Source of the DNA: Excoecaria cochinchinensis
Taxonomy: Eukaryota > Streptophyta > Magnoliopsida > Malpighiales > Euphorbiaceae
Direction of reading: 5' to 3'
NCBI GenBank assembly: GCA_947683425.1
Contig: CANTUQ010000004.1
Span: 31,697,001-31,761,000 of the forward strand
Length of the DNA: 64,000 nt
Part shown: positions 24,311-35,264 of the stretch, piece after piece
Position numbering within the stretch: the stretch's first letter is position 1
How the letters are laid out: each line of letters starts with the position of its first letter
The notes under the pieces: model-generated
Seen by the model: only the letters and a program-made list of their open reading frames with translations
Told to the model about the DNA's origin: nothing
Database searches by the model: none
Made by a program: the position numbers and the translations under genes

Positions 24311-24329
24311 CTAAGCGTTTTTCGCTTAG
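24311..24329 (+). promoter_or_regulatory. Conserved CTAAGC stem-loop of Tekay LTRs
   Basis: CTAAGCG-TTTTT-CGCTTAG is a perfect 7-bp stem, preceded by TTTTCCCCA and followed by CACGG and CCGTGCAGG. Equivalent copies lie at 3075, 5578, 7742, 11413, 16259, 31270, 39209, 44062, 51557 and 58205. It is the most conserved landmark shared by otherwise dissimilar LTRs. Its function is unknown; packaging, dimerisation or 3'-end formation are possible. Confidence 0.7.
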
Positions 24330-24754
24330 CACGGTGTGTTTACCCGTGCAGGTGCGGAAGGAGTTGCTTTTGGAGAGTCGTCGCCATCAAAGCCAACACA
24401 GCAGGGTCTTAGAGTAGGGCTTATTTTTGTAGCGTTATGATTCTTTTTGTTTAGAACTCTCATATTTTGATTATGTATCAGCTTTCGCTTTTGTATATGA
24501 ATTCTGGATATTGTAATTATCTGTGGCATCTTTCAGTTGATCAGAACAGTAATGTAATGCTTCAGTTATATTAATGTATGATCAACTTTCATGAATGGTG
24601 TTGTAAAGTTTTAAATTACCCTGCATATTGGTATGTATGTTTATGTGTGAATGTATGTTAGCCTGTATCCGTGTGGTGGCACCTTTATTCATACGGCATC
24701 TCACTCCTTATCGGATGGGATCGCCTACATATGGGTAAGGGGTGTTACAAGTTG

Positions 24755-24767
24755 TGGTATCAGAGCC
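24755..24767 (+). promoter_or_regulatory. Tekay-1 primer-binding site (initiator Met tRNA type)
   Basis: TGGTATCAGAGCC begins five bases after the 5' LTR. It matches the usual complement of the 3' end of plant initiator tRNA-Met, used by most Tekay elements. Confidence 0.9.
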
Positions 24768-24869
24768 CTGGTTTAGGCGTTTCTGGGTGATTGTTTATGT
24801 GATGCTATGTGTGCATATATCTATGTCTAGGGCTGTGTTGGCTGATGTGGTTGTCCTCTTATTTGTTAG

Positions 24870-27800
24870 ATGAATTCTGATTCTGCTCACGGTGCGCTCG
24901 AGGAGTCCGTTGAAAGTGTGAACCCTCCAGCGGTAGATCCGTCTGTCTCTGTTTCGGTGTTGGCTCAACGTGCTAGGGTCCAGCCCGAGGCCGCTGCCAT
25001 GCCTTTTGAGGCGATGCTCAGATTGCATCAGGACATGGCTCGGGTTCTGGAAAGAGTGACTGCCCCGAAAGCTCCGATAGTGAGTCTGAGAAGAGCTGGT
25101 GTCGAGGATTTTTATGGGACCGGACTTGATGAATCTGAGTTGGCCGAGAAGTGGCTTGATAAAGTTAAGAGAGCTTTGAGAGAAGTTAGGTGTCCTCCCG
25201 ATCAACAAGCTGAGTGTGCTGTGGCTTTGCTTCAAGGTCCAGCATACGAATGGTGGGAGTTGGTGAGTAGGCAACCTCAGATGCCTGACCCTCTGACATG
25301 GGATTTCTTTAATGAGCAGTTTACTAAGAAGTATGTGACTCAAGCTTATAAGGACGCAAGGTGGGCGCAGTTTCTGAGTTTGAGGCAAAGGGCCTTGTCG
25401 GTTGCGGATTATGAGAAGGAGTTTAACCGGTTGTCCCGTTATGCTCCGCGTGGGGTCATGACGGATGATTTCAGATGCAAGCACTTTGAGGCCGGGTTGA
25501 ACGACTCTTTGAGGATTGTTTTAGTTTCTTTGATGTGTATGCCGGGGGTACAGTATTATCAGATTGCTGAGGCTGCTTTGAGGGCAGAGAAGGCGGAAAC
25601 TTTGATTAGAGAGAGAGCTCAGCGCAGGAGTTCTGCTAGAGGTGGTGTTTCCTCATCTTCGGGTAAGAGGTCTAGAAACCCGCAAGATGAACCATCAGCT
25701 GGTTCGGCTACCAGAGGAAGAAGGCAAGGGTCAGCTGCAGTATCTGGATCTGGTCGAGGTGGTCGGTCTGATGCTATCCCAGTTTGTGAGAATTGTGGTA
25801 AGGCTCACCGGGGTGAGTGTAGGTGGCTCACTGGTGGGTGCTTTAGGTGTGGGAGCACCGAACACCGGGTGGCTAATTGTCCTCAGACGGGTGAAGATTC
25901 GGGTCCTCAGGGAGGAGCTAGCAGGGTTGGATCGACTACTTCTCAGTCTGCGAGAGGAAGGGGTAGAGGTAGAGGTCGAGGCGGTCGACCTAGAGATGGA
26001 TCTGGTTCTGAGACAGTTGAGCGTCCTCCCCCAACGGCTGCTAGAGCGTATGCAGTTAGAGCCAGAGAGGAGCAAGATGCCCCTGATGTGATTGCTGGTA
26101 AGTTCCTACTCCATGACACTGAATTATATGCTCTAATAGATCCTGGTTCCACACACTCATATTTGTGCACGCATAAGTTTATTGATAAGTTGCATGTAGT
26201 AGAACAGTTAGACTATGAGATATGTGTGACCAATCCGTTAGGGCATAGTGTCAGTGTGAGTAGAGTTTATAGGAATTGTCCGTTGATGGTTGAAAGTGTT
26301 GAGTTCCCTGTGGATTTGATAGAGTTACCCTTCAGAGAGTATGATTTGATTTTGGGTATGGATTGGTTGGGCAAGCATCGAGCCGTGGTTGATTGTCATA
26401 GGAAGACCTTTGTGCTTTGGGATAGGAACCGAGCTCCTGTGTTTGTTAGAGGTTTGGGTGCGAGTTCCGTGCACAATGTGATTTCTGCAATTCAAGCTAA
26501 GAGGCTTTGGAGAAAAGGTTGTGAGGCTTTTCTGGCGGTGGTTTTGGATTCCAAGAGGGATCAAGTTAGGATTGAGGACATCCCTGTTGTCCGAGAGTTC
26601 AGTGATGTTTTTCCGAGTGACTTGCCGGGTTTGCCTCCGGAGAGGGAAGTTGAGCTAGCCATAGAGATTATGCCGGGTACGACACCGGTATCGAAAGCAC
26701 CTTATCGGATGGCTCCTGTGGAGTTGAGAGAACTTAAAACTCAACTACAAGAGCTATTGGATAAGGGGTTCATTCGACCCAGCATATCTCCTTGGGGAGC
26801 TCCAGTTTTGTTTGTTAAGAAAAAGGATGGATCCTTGAGGATGTGTATAGACTACAGGCAGATTAACAAGGTCACAGTGAAGAATAAGTATCCGTTGCCC
26901 AGAGTTGAAGATTTGTTTGATCAGCTTCGAGGTGCAGGTGTGTTTTCCAAGATTGACCTTCGGTCTGGGTATTATCAGCTTCGTGTTAAGGATCAGGATG
27001 TGGTTAAGACTGCATTTCGGACTCGGTATGGCCACTACGAGTTCCTTGTTATGCCGTTTGGGTTGACTAATGCACCAGCGGCATTCATGGATTTGATGAA
27101 TAGAGTGTTTAGGCCATACTTAGACCGGTTTGTAGTGGTGTTTATAGATGATATTTTGGTGTTTTCCAAGGATGAGACCGAGCATGAAGAGCATCTTCAG
27201 ATGGTTTTGCAAGTTTTGAGAGAACATCGACTGTTTGCCAAGTTAAGTAAGTGTGATTTTTGGATTCGGGAAGTGTCATTTTTGGGCCATATAGTTTCAG
27301 CCAAGGGTATCCAAGTGGATCCAGCTAAGATTGAGGCGATAGTGGATTGGAAAGCGCCTAGGAATGTCCAAGATGTGAGGAGTTTCCTTGGTTTGGCGGG
27401 TTATTATCGTCGGTTTGTGAAAGGTTTCTCTGTGATTGCAGCTCCGATGACCAAGTTATTGAGGAAGGGAGTTAAGTTTGAATGGTCGGATAAGTGCCAG
27501 GCCTGTTTTAAGAGGTTGAAGCAGTTGTTGGTTGAAGCTCCTATACTAACTCAACCCACCTCGGGTAAGGAGTTTGTTATGTATAGTGATGCTTCAGGTG
27601 TTGGTTTGGGATGCGTGCTGATGCAGGAAGGAAAGGTTGTGGCTTATGCTTCTCGACAGTTGAAGCCGCATGAGAGGAATTATCCGACGCATGATCTTGA
27701 GTTAGCAGCAGTTGTCTTCGCTTTGAAGATTTGGCGTCATTATCTCTACGGAGAGAAGTGCAGGATCTTTACGGACCACAAGAGTTTGAAGTACTTTCTG

Positions 27801-29507
27801 ACTCAGAAGGAATTGAATATGAGGCAACGTCGTTGGCTTGAGCTATTTAAGGACTACGATTGCATTGTGGATTACCATCCAGGTAAGGCCAATGTAGTCG
27901 CAGATGCGTTGAGTAGGAAGTCGGTCGCTACCTTGTTTTTGAGGCGGTTTAGATGGAGGTTTGGTTCTGATGGGGCGTTGATAGCTCAGTTGAGGGTCAA
28001 GCCTACTTTGAGACAGCGGTTAGTTGATGCTCAGAAGGTGGATGAGAGACTTCAGCGGTTTGTGCAAGAAGTCAGTTCGGGTAAGCAGTCAGAGTTTTCG
28101 GTTCAAGATGGGGTTCTTCTGTTTGGAAACCGTTTGTGTGTGCCGGATAGTGAAGAGTTGAGAAGACAGATTTTGGAGGAGGCACATAGTTCAGTTTTCA
28201 CCATGCATCCTGGCAGTGTAAAGATGTACCGGGATTTGAAGCAGTTCTTTTGGTGGTCGGGTATGAAGAAGGACATAGTGGACTTTGTATCCAAGTGCCT
28301 GACTTGTCAGCAGGTCAAGGCTGAGCACCAGGTTCCTTCTGGATTGCTCACGCCTTTGTCCGTTCCTGAGTGGAAATGGGATGATATCGCCATGGATTTC
28401 GTCTCCGGTTTGCCTTTGACTCAGAGAAAGCATGATTCTGTTTGGGTTGTTGTCGATCGACTCACGAAGTCTGCTCACTTTTTGCCAGTTAGAATGGATT
28501 ATTCGATGAGTAGATTGGCCAGTATGTATGTAGATGAAATAGTACGGTTGCATGGTGTACCTTTGTCCATAGTTTCTGATAGAGACCCAAGGTTCACATC
28601 CAAGTTCTGGAAAGAGTTGCAGCGAGCTTTGGGTACCAAGCTAAAGTTCAGTACAGCGTTTCATCCTCAGACAGATGGTCAGTCCGAACGTGTGATTCAG
28701 ATCTTAGAGGATATGATGAGGGCTTGTGTTTTGGACTTTCCGGGTAGTTGGGACAAGTACGTATCATTGATGGAGTTTGCCTACAACAACAGTTTCCAGT
28801 CGAGTATTGGTATGTCACCTTATGAGGCCCTATATGGACGTCAGTGTAGGACTCCTGTTTATTGGACAGAGTTATCTGAGAGGTCAGTGATTGGGCCAGA
28901 TCTGGTTAGAGATATTGAGGAAAAGATTAGAGTGGTACAGCGGAATCTGAAGATGGCCAAGGATCGTCAGAAGTCTTATGCCAATCTGAAGAGGAAAGAT
29001 GTGCAGTTCGAAGTTGGGGACAAAGTTTTTCTTAAAGATTCTCCTTGGAGAAAGGTACTTCGGTTTGGAAAGAAAGGAAAGCTTAGTCCTCGCTTCATCG
29101 GTCCGTATGAAGTGTTAGCAAGGGTTGGTCCGGTGGCATACAGACTAGCGTTGCCGCTGGAATTATCGAAGCTTCATGATGTGTTTCACGTTTCTATGCT
29201 CCGTCGATATAGATCGGATCCTTCCCATGTGCTGTCGGTTCAAGAAGTTCAGGTTCAGTCAGATTTTACCTATGATGAGGAGCCTAGAGCTATCCTAGCT
29301 CAGGAAGTTAGACAGCTGAGGAATAAGCAGATTCCTTTGGTCAAGGTTTTGTGGAAACACCATGGGGTTGAAGAAGCAACTTGGGAACCGGAGGAGTCAA
29401 TGAGATTGCAGTACCAGCAGTTATTCAGTTCAGGTGAGAATTTCGAGGACGAAATTCTTGTTAGTAGGGGAGAGTTGTCACATCCCGTTTGCCCCCTAGT
29501 CAAATGA
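24870..29507 (+). CDS. gag-pol: Tekay chromovirus gag-pol polyprotein, intact
   Basis: A 1545-aa polyprotein for capsid, maturation, reverse transcription and integration of Tekay-1. The start ATG at 24870 is directly preceded by an in-frame TAG, so no upstream start is possible. Domains in order: Gag capsid region about 90-250; a zinc-binding CX2CX3HX3C at 306-317 and a classic CCHC knuckle at 324-337; RG-rich linker 355-380; aspartic protease with DPGSTHS at 424-430; reverse transcriptase with LFVKKKDGS from 647 and active site FIDD at 758-761; RNase H with D907 and the D1012 ALSRK motif; integrase zinc finger H1106, H1113, C1143, C1146; catalytic D1176, D1237, E1273 with exactly 35 residues between the last two; GPY module at 1411-1413; chromodomain about 1470-1527. 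The last ten or so codons lie in the 3' LTR. There are no frameshifts or internal stops. Gag and Pol share one frame, as usual in this clade. The chromodomain is thought to steer insertion to heterochromatin. Confidence 0.97.
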   Translation: MNSDSAHGALEESVESVNPPAVDPSVSVSVLAQRARVQPEAAAMPFEAMLRLHQDMARVLERVTAPKAPIVSLRRAGVEDFYGTGLDESELAEKWLDKVKRALREVRCPPDQQAECAVALLQGPAYEWWELVSRQPQMPDPLTWDFFNEQFTKKYVTQAYKDARWAQFLSLRQRALSVADYEKEFNRLSRYAPRGVMTDDFRCKHFEAGLNDSLRIVLVSLMCMPGVQYYQIAEAALRAEKAETLIRERAQRRSSARGGVSSSSGKRSRNPQDEPSAGSATRGRRQGSAAVSGSGRGGRSDAIPVCENCGKAHRGECRWLTGGCFRCGSTEHRVANCPQTGEDSGPQGGASRVGSTTSQSARGRGRGRGRGGRPRDGSGSETVERPPPTAARAYAVRAREEQDAPDVIAGKFLLHDTELYALIDPGSTHSYLCTHKFIDKLHVVEQLDYEICVTNPLGHSVSVSRVYRNCPLMVESVEFPVDLIELPFREYDLILGMDWLGKHRAVVDCHRKTFVLWDRNRAPVFVRGLGASSVHNVISAIQAKRLWRKGCEAFLAVVLDSKRDQVRIEDIPVVREFSDVFPSDLPGLPPEREVELAIEIMPGTTPVSKAPYRMAPVELRELKTQLQELLDKGFIRPSISPWGAPVLFVKKKDGSLRMCIDYRQINKVTVKNKYPLPRVEDLFDQLRGAGVFSKIDLRSGYYQLRVKDQDVVKTAFRTRYGHYEFLVMPFGLTNAPAAFMDLMNRVFRPYLDRFVVVFIDDILVFSKDETEHEEHLQMVLQVLREHRLFAKLSKCDFWIREVSFLGHIVSAKGIQVDPAKIEAIVDWKAPRNVQDVRSFLGLAGYYRRFVKGFSVIAAPMTKLLRKGVKFEWSDKCQACFKRLKQLLVEAPILTQPTSGKEFVMYSDASGVGLGCVLMQEGKVVAYASRQLKPHERNYPTHDLELAAVVFALKIWRHYLYGEKCRIFTDHKSLKYFLTQKELNMRQRRWLELFKDYDCIVDYHPGKANVVADALSRKSVATLFLRRFRWRFGSDGALIAQLRVKPTLRQRLVDAQKVDERLQRFVQEVSSGKQSEFSVQDGVLLFGNRLCVPDSEELRRQILEEAHSSVFTMHPGSVKMYRDLKQFFWWSGMKKDIVDFVSKCLTCQQVKAEHQVPSGLLTPLSVPEWKWDDIAMDFVSGLPLTQRKHDSVWVVVDRLTKSAHFLPVRMDYSMSRLASMYVDEIVRLHGVPLSIVSDRDPRFTSKFWKELQRALGTKLKFSTAFHPQTDGQSERVIQILEDMMRACVLDFPGSWDKYVSLMEFAYNNSFQSSIGMSPYEALYGRQCRTPVYWTELSERSVIGPDLVRDIEEKIRVVQRNLKMAKDRQKSYANLKRKDVQFEVGDKVFLKDSPWRKVLRFGKKGKLSPRFIGPYEVLARVGPVAYRLALPLELSKLHDVFHVSMLRRYRSDPSHVLSVQEVQVQSDFTYDEEPRAILAQEVRQLRNKQIPLVKVLWKHHGVEEATWEPEESMRLQYQQLFSSGENFEDEILVSRGELSHPVCPLVK
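29466..29475 (+). promoter_or_regulatory. Tekay-1 polypurine tract
   Basis: AGGGGAGAG lies immediately before the TG of the 3' LTR (29476) and inside the end of the gag-pol frame. It follows the conserved AATTTCGAGGACGAAATTC that codes for NFEDEI in Tekay elements. Confidence 0.85.
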
Positions 29508-31708
29508 GCCAATCGTGTGTGTGTATATTTGCATGAGTTGGCATCATGTAAGGGTATTATGGTAAATAAGCATGTTTTGTGGGTTTGTTCATGCGTGGGA
29601 ATGCATATAGAAATATTGTGTGCATATTTGAAATTATAATCATTTGCATGTGAGTACACCATAGTAGGATATATTATTTAGGTGTCTCATTGTGTGTGTT
29701 GTGCATACAATTGTAGGGTATGTTGTAGTTGAGAGAGTCTAGTGTGTGTGTGTGACATAAGCTTCTGAGGTGTGAGTGACCAATCCCTTCACTAGTAGAT
29801 TGACACATGTCTTAGGTTAAGAAAAGAAAAAGGAAAAGAAAGGAAAGGGGAAATCAGATTTTCTTCACTTGTTTCCCGTTCATCACCGTCCCCTCCCTCT
29901 TCTCTTCTCCTTCTTCTTCTCTTTTGAGCCTTAGTGAGATTCAAGGGTTGCTAGTGGGGTTTTGATCATCTCTTAGTGTTTATTGGTAAGTCTTATGCAT
30001 TCATTTTTGCTTTTGTACAATTCTTCATCTTCTTCCCTTGCATTTTCTGTTTTGGGTTTTTTAAGTTAGGGTTTTGAGTTGGTGTATTTTGTGCTTTGTT
30101 GCTTAGTTGATCCTCCAAGAGATCCTAAAGGCAATGAAGTCGCTGGATCTAGTGGAACTAAACACTAGGAGCTAAGGATTTGAGGTTTGGGAATTTCTAA
30201 TTTGAATGTGTGTGTATGATTATCTATTCTTGAGAAATTCTGGAAATTTGTGATGGATATTATGTTTATTGTGGTTTATATGCTATGGGATTAGTATTGG
30301 TTGAATGATTGAGCTTAGATTGTGGAGTTTTGAACTCATATTGTGATTTTGGGTAAAATGATGATGAAAAGTGAGGTATCCAAACTTTGGTTTCTGCCTG
30401 GGCAGTGGGTATGTCACGGTGGCAACCCATTTCGTTACCACCGTGAGATACCCAAGTTTTCGATTCTGTTTGGTTGCTTTGGTATGTCACGGTGACAACC
30501 ATTCTGGTTACCACCGTGAGGTACCCCAGACTTGCTTTCTGCCAAGGATCCCTGGTATGTCACGGTGGCAACCAATCTGATTACCACCGTGACCTACCCT
30601 GTTTTTGCAATAAAACCCTTTTATTTCCGCATGTTGTAGGAATGTTAACTTATGGATTTTAGCATGCAATACTATGTATTTTGAACTATAATTATGTGTG
30701 TTCTGATCATCATAGAATGTGAATTCTTCGCTTGTCATAATTTTTAACTATGGCCATTTCTGTGTAATTCTCCGCCTGCCAGAGTCAGTCTAGTGGATAG
30801 TTAGGCATGCCTAATAGAGTCTTTGCTGCAGCTTCTGTTTCGTTTCTGTTTGGACCCCGATCAGGTCCCCGAATGGTTCCCCGCGAACCCTTGAATGAAT
30901 GGATCTTGTTTAAGATCCCCTTTGTAATGTTTTGTAAAAGTTAAATGTAAAATGAATTTCCTCGGCTCGTACCCGTAAAGTACTGTCCGTATCGGCTCGT
31001 ACCCGTAAAGTACTGTCCGTATACTCGTTATCCACTACCTTGAGTCAGCAGGTGTTTTAGTGTTTCAATGCTTAAAGTGCTTGTATGAATTGTTCCATGA
31101 GCAAAAACATGTTTTATCCTTATGGATTCCATGATGAAAAGTATAATCTGTTATGAGAATATGATTATTGATATGAACCTTCTGATGAATGGCTATATGT
31201 ACTTACGCATGTGAACTGCCTTGACGACCGTTGTGAATGGTTGTCTTTATGCTATGTGTGTTTTCCCCACTAAGCGTTTTTCGCTTAGCACGGTGTGTTT
31301 ACCCGTGCAGGTGCGGAAGGAGTTGCTGTTGGAGAGTCGTCGCCATCAAAGCCAACACAGCAGGGTCTTAGAGTAGGGCTTATTTTTGTAGCGTTATGAT
31401 TCTTTTTGTATAGAACTCTCATATTTTGATTATGTATCAGCTTCCGCTTTTGTATATGAATTCTGGATATTGTAATTATCTATGGCATCTTTCAGTTGAT
31501 CAGAACAGTAATGTAATGCTTCAGTTATATTAATGTATGATCAACTTTCATGAATGGTGTTGTAAAGTTTTAAATTACCCTGCATATTGGTATGTATGTT
31601 TATGTGTGAATGTATGTTAGCCTGTATCCGTGTGGTGGCACCTTTATTCATACGGCATCTCACTCCTTATCGGATGGGATCGCCTACATATGGGTAAGGG
31701 GTGTTACA
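29476..31708 (+). repeat. Tekay-1 3' LTR
   Basis: 2233 bp, the same length as the 5' LTR and about 99.5% identical by eye. It repeats the predicted intron, hairpins (30408-30597), mini-hairpins (about 30852-31023) and CTAAGC stem-loop (31270-31288). It ends GTGTTACA followed by the TSD AGTAC at 31709-31713. Confidence 0.95.
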
Positions 31709-31713
31709 AGTAC

Positions 31714-34700
31714 ATACAGCATATGTCACTGAAGGTACATATCGACATGCATCACGGCACGCATAGACATACTACCACCACGATATGTAAAAAAAATTAA
31801 AAAATTAAAAAATTAAAAATAAAAATAATATCAAATAAAATATACATCCATCATGTGTCACAGCATGTATGCTCACATTGCATATGTACATAAACATTAT
31901 GTGCTGGAACATACACTGTTGCATGTCTTAGTGTGCACACATTAGCATACTTCATTAGACTACACGTTATACACATCATGACACTTTGTATCTTCCACAT
32001 TGTGTGCCATACCATGAACATGCATTATACCATGCACATATGAATCTTGGATTATGCATGTTAGTTGCTATATACCATGCCCCATTTTACATATACATGT
32101 GATCACACGTACCTCGTAAACTTCATCCATTCCTCATAATCATTTTCATCACATGTCTTTATTGCACACACGTGCCACTCACTGTACATAATCATTCTTA
32201 TAATGTGTCCTATGTCAAGTACATTATTTGTATATATTTTGTACTTTTATGTATGTGAGTTTTGCCTTTCCTCACGATTCATTAGTACACATTATCATGT
32301 TAGGTTGCCTTCACCTTACACCACACATGTATTCATGTCCTGTCTAAATCATGCCATGTGCACATGTATCATATATCCTGAACATTCATTCTCATGTTAT
32401 ACCATATTTTATACTTATGCCATCGTTGTATGTTGATTGCATGTACGCTGTAAATTTATGTATGCACATCATTTGTCATGCATTGTTCACACATTCACAC
32501 TCACTTATAATTTTTTCGTTAATGTTTTACACACATACATCTTTGCACATATTTCATGTATGCATTTTTATACAAAATGTTTTTACACATGTTTCGCACA
32601 TATAATTCTTACACGCATACACGATACTATTGCATATGCTATTCCATATACATGATTTCTAACGCATAGTTTGCACATATTTTTTACAAAAAAAAAAAGA
32701 GAAAACAAAGAAAAAAAATTCTTTGTTTGCCTGAAACGATTTTTGTACATATACATTTTTTATGGAATAAAATTTTTTTGTGTTAAGTTATATCCTAAAA
32801 TGATGACATGTTTGCACCTCATTAAGGTACCTCTGATTCAAAGTTTGACTCTGCCTAGTTGGTTTTCAACTATGAATGGATTTGATCTTAACTCTAGAAA
32901 TCTGTATTTCATTCCATTTTGAATTAAGCAAAAGGTATATATGTTTGATCTTTTAGAGCTAGATCATGTGAAAATATTTGACTATACCATGTCATTTCTA
33001 AGTTTAAGAGAACTTTTGGCCCGTTTTGAAAACAAAACTGGAAAAACTAGTTGCAATTAGGGGATTGGATGAAAGCTCACTAAGAGCAGTAGAACCTTTC
33101 TGATTTCCCATCAAAGCGACCCCTGGATAAGGTTGAATCTAGAAAATGATTTAGGCAACTAATTCTTTATATAGCTCCCTAAATTACCATTTCCTACCCT
33201 TATTTCATAATCGCTTGCTAGCCCGTTGAGCCTTTATTTTGGTATGCTAAATGCGTACCGATTTTATTGTTACACACATTAAAATTATCCTTTTCGCCTA
33301 AAATGATTTGGCTTCCCCTTAGAAGAATGGCCGCCCTAGTAAGTATGGATATATATTATGATATTCGCTTAAACTGTCAAAAATTGCCTCGGTGAAAATG
33401 GGTTTACCTTTCGAGAAGAGAATTTCAATCATTGATAAATTTGGGTTACCAAAAATCACCCTGATAAGGATAGGTCTACCCCTTGGGGAAACGAAGTTTC
33501 AATCATCAATAATTTTTGGGCTACATTTTGAGAAAGGGGTTCAAGTCACAAATAAACTTCTGGTGTAATTAGAGACATAAGCTTGCAAAAAAAAAATGTA
33601 GAGCTTATGATAATACTCCTTGATGGGTTTTGTTATCTCTTTGACTTAATTGTTATGTAAAGCTAAAGTATTACCAATTCCAAATTCGGGGATACCTGGA
33701 TGGTATACAATTGGGGTTGAGAATGTTTCCTTCATCCGAATGAATGCTGCAGTCATTCTTCTCTAGCAACTTGATCCTTCTTTGATAGCTATTTACCTAA
33801 GCCTAACATTACAACCAAGGTAAGACCTATTGATTTTGGATTTGGCTTTATCCAACTAGCGGAGATGACCTTTTAAATAAGGTTTGGTACGTAGGAAGAG
33901 GCATATGGTGTTTCTTGAGCTTCAAGCAGGAAGCCATGAGTGCATTTATGCATTCGAGTTCAGTCTTGTCCTCGACATTGCATCTAGAATTTGCTTTTGA
34001 AAAATGGAAAACCCTGTTTTGGCCTTTTGCACATACACACAGAAATTGCATGGTATGCCTTGTATTTACATGTTGGTTTAGTAAACCTTGATGTCTACAT
34101 ATTTGTCTTCTTGCCCTTCATTGGAAATGACTCTCGAATTCTTTTACTAAGATTGAATCAGTTGAGAATGTGGTTCATTCAGTGCTTTCAAAGACAGACA
34201 GAAACTCAAGTTTGAGGTACCCAATAGGTTGCACTCATTTTACAATCTTGGGGTATTTCTTATCACTACTCATGAAAATGATACTTTGCATGTACTCCCA
34301 GCAATTTTTTTTTTTTGTGTACATATGCTTTCTGCAAATGTTTTTACACATAACTGTAACAAACATCCTTATAAATAGTTTTACATATATAATTCTTGGT
34401 GCATGTCTTTTGATACAATATCTTTAGTGAGCATATTTCATATATACTTTTGGCGTACATAGTTCTCTAAACTTCATTTTTATAATCACTTATTTTATGG
34501 GCATATCCTTTGCATGCATTTCACATTCACATTTTTCACATGCATTCTATACACACATATATATTATTTTTTCTGCATATGTTTCATGTACATAGTTGCA
34601 TGTGCACACATCGCACACACCCAATTCTTTACATAGCCTTTATGAACATAATGACTTTTCACCTATCTTGGCATATGATTCTTTACATCTAGGCCAGTGA

Positions 34701-34940
34701 GCATTTGCATATATTTCGCATACATAAATCCCCTTGCATATATTTCTCATGATCATTTGCAAATATCCATAATTCGTTGCATGTATACAAGCCATGCGCA
34801 TGACTGTAGCGTGTATGCCATATGTATAATTTCCTGTATGCATTTTATATTCGTAGTCCATGCATGCTTTTTACATGCATTCCATGCATACATGGTGCTT
34901 GACGCTCATTAGATAGCATACATTAGTCTCATGTCGACAA
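31714..34940 (+). other. Element D interior, non-coding
   Basis: No frame longer than about 85 residues and no retroviral motif on either strand. 31714-32670 and 34430-34915 are rich in CACATATGCAT-like words. 33000-34250 is more complex but interrupted by stops in all frames. It occupies the place where gag-pol should be in element D. It may be unrelated filler in a non-autonomous element or a decayed coding region beyond recognition. Confidence 0.5.
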
Positions 34941-34944
34941 GCTA

Positions 34945-35065
34945 ACATTCCAAGCCCTCTGAGGAGGCAAACCTTCTAAAGTCCTCTGAGGAGGCAAAAT
35001 CTCAGTCCTTTGATGAGGTAAAATTTCAAGTCCTTTGAGGGGGGCAAATCAACTTAAGCCCTCTT
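34945..35065 (+). repeat. Short tandem repeat in element D (about 28 bp, 4-5 copies)
   Basis: Imperfect repeats of AAGTCCTCTGAGGAGGCAAA. Each has a small CCTC-T-GAGG type inverted repeat. It precedes the larger 3' UTR array. Confidence 0.65.
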
Positions 35066-35264
35066 AGGGGGCAAAATCCTTAAGGCAAAGAGGACACCCT
35101 TCTAGATCCTGGGGGGCATGGTGGAGCAGCCAAGCTGTATTCTTAAAGAACCCTTGATCACCTAAGACATAGTCATCCATTTTTATAAACATCTACATCT
35201 CATATCATGCATACAATTTCTTGTATATACTTTCATGCACATAGCTTTGCAGGAAATATCCAAG

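Larger units (their letters stand above)
22517..24749 (+). repeat. Tekay-1 5' LTR
   Basis: A 2233-bp LTR. It holds a pyrimidine-rich leader (22918-22966), a predicted intron (23027-23147), three TCACGGTGG hairpins (23449-23632), an AGGCATGCCT palindrome (23844-23853), a mini-hairpin array (23893-24064), the CTAAGC stem-loop (24311-24329) and a terminal GGGGTGTTACA. TATATTAT near 22710 is a possible TATA element. The transcription start was not determined. Confidence 0.95.
22517..31708 (+). mobile_element. Tekay-1: complete, young Tekay/Del chromovirus (Ty3/gypsy)
   Basis: A 9192-bp retrotransposon with two 2233-bp LTRs starting TGTCACATCC and ending GGGGTGTTACA, flanked by the perfect 5-bp duplication AGTAC (22512-22516 and 31709-31713). 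It has an initiator-Met-tRNA type PBS, a single intact gag-pol frame with a C-terminal chromodomain, and a PPT. Reading the two LTRs side by side I count about a dozen substitutions and no indels, near 0.5% divergence. At a commonly used plant rate of 1.3e-8 per site per year that is roughly 0.2 million years. All parts needed for transposition appear present. It is nested in the 5' leader of element D. Confidence 0.95.

Noticed and set aside
24795..25484. 229-codon minus-strand frame opposite gag
   Set aside because: It is the antisense shadow of the intact gag-pol, with no domain of its own.
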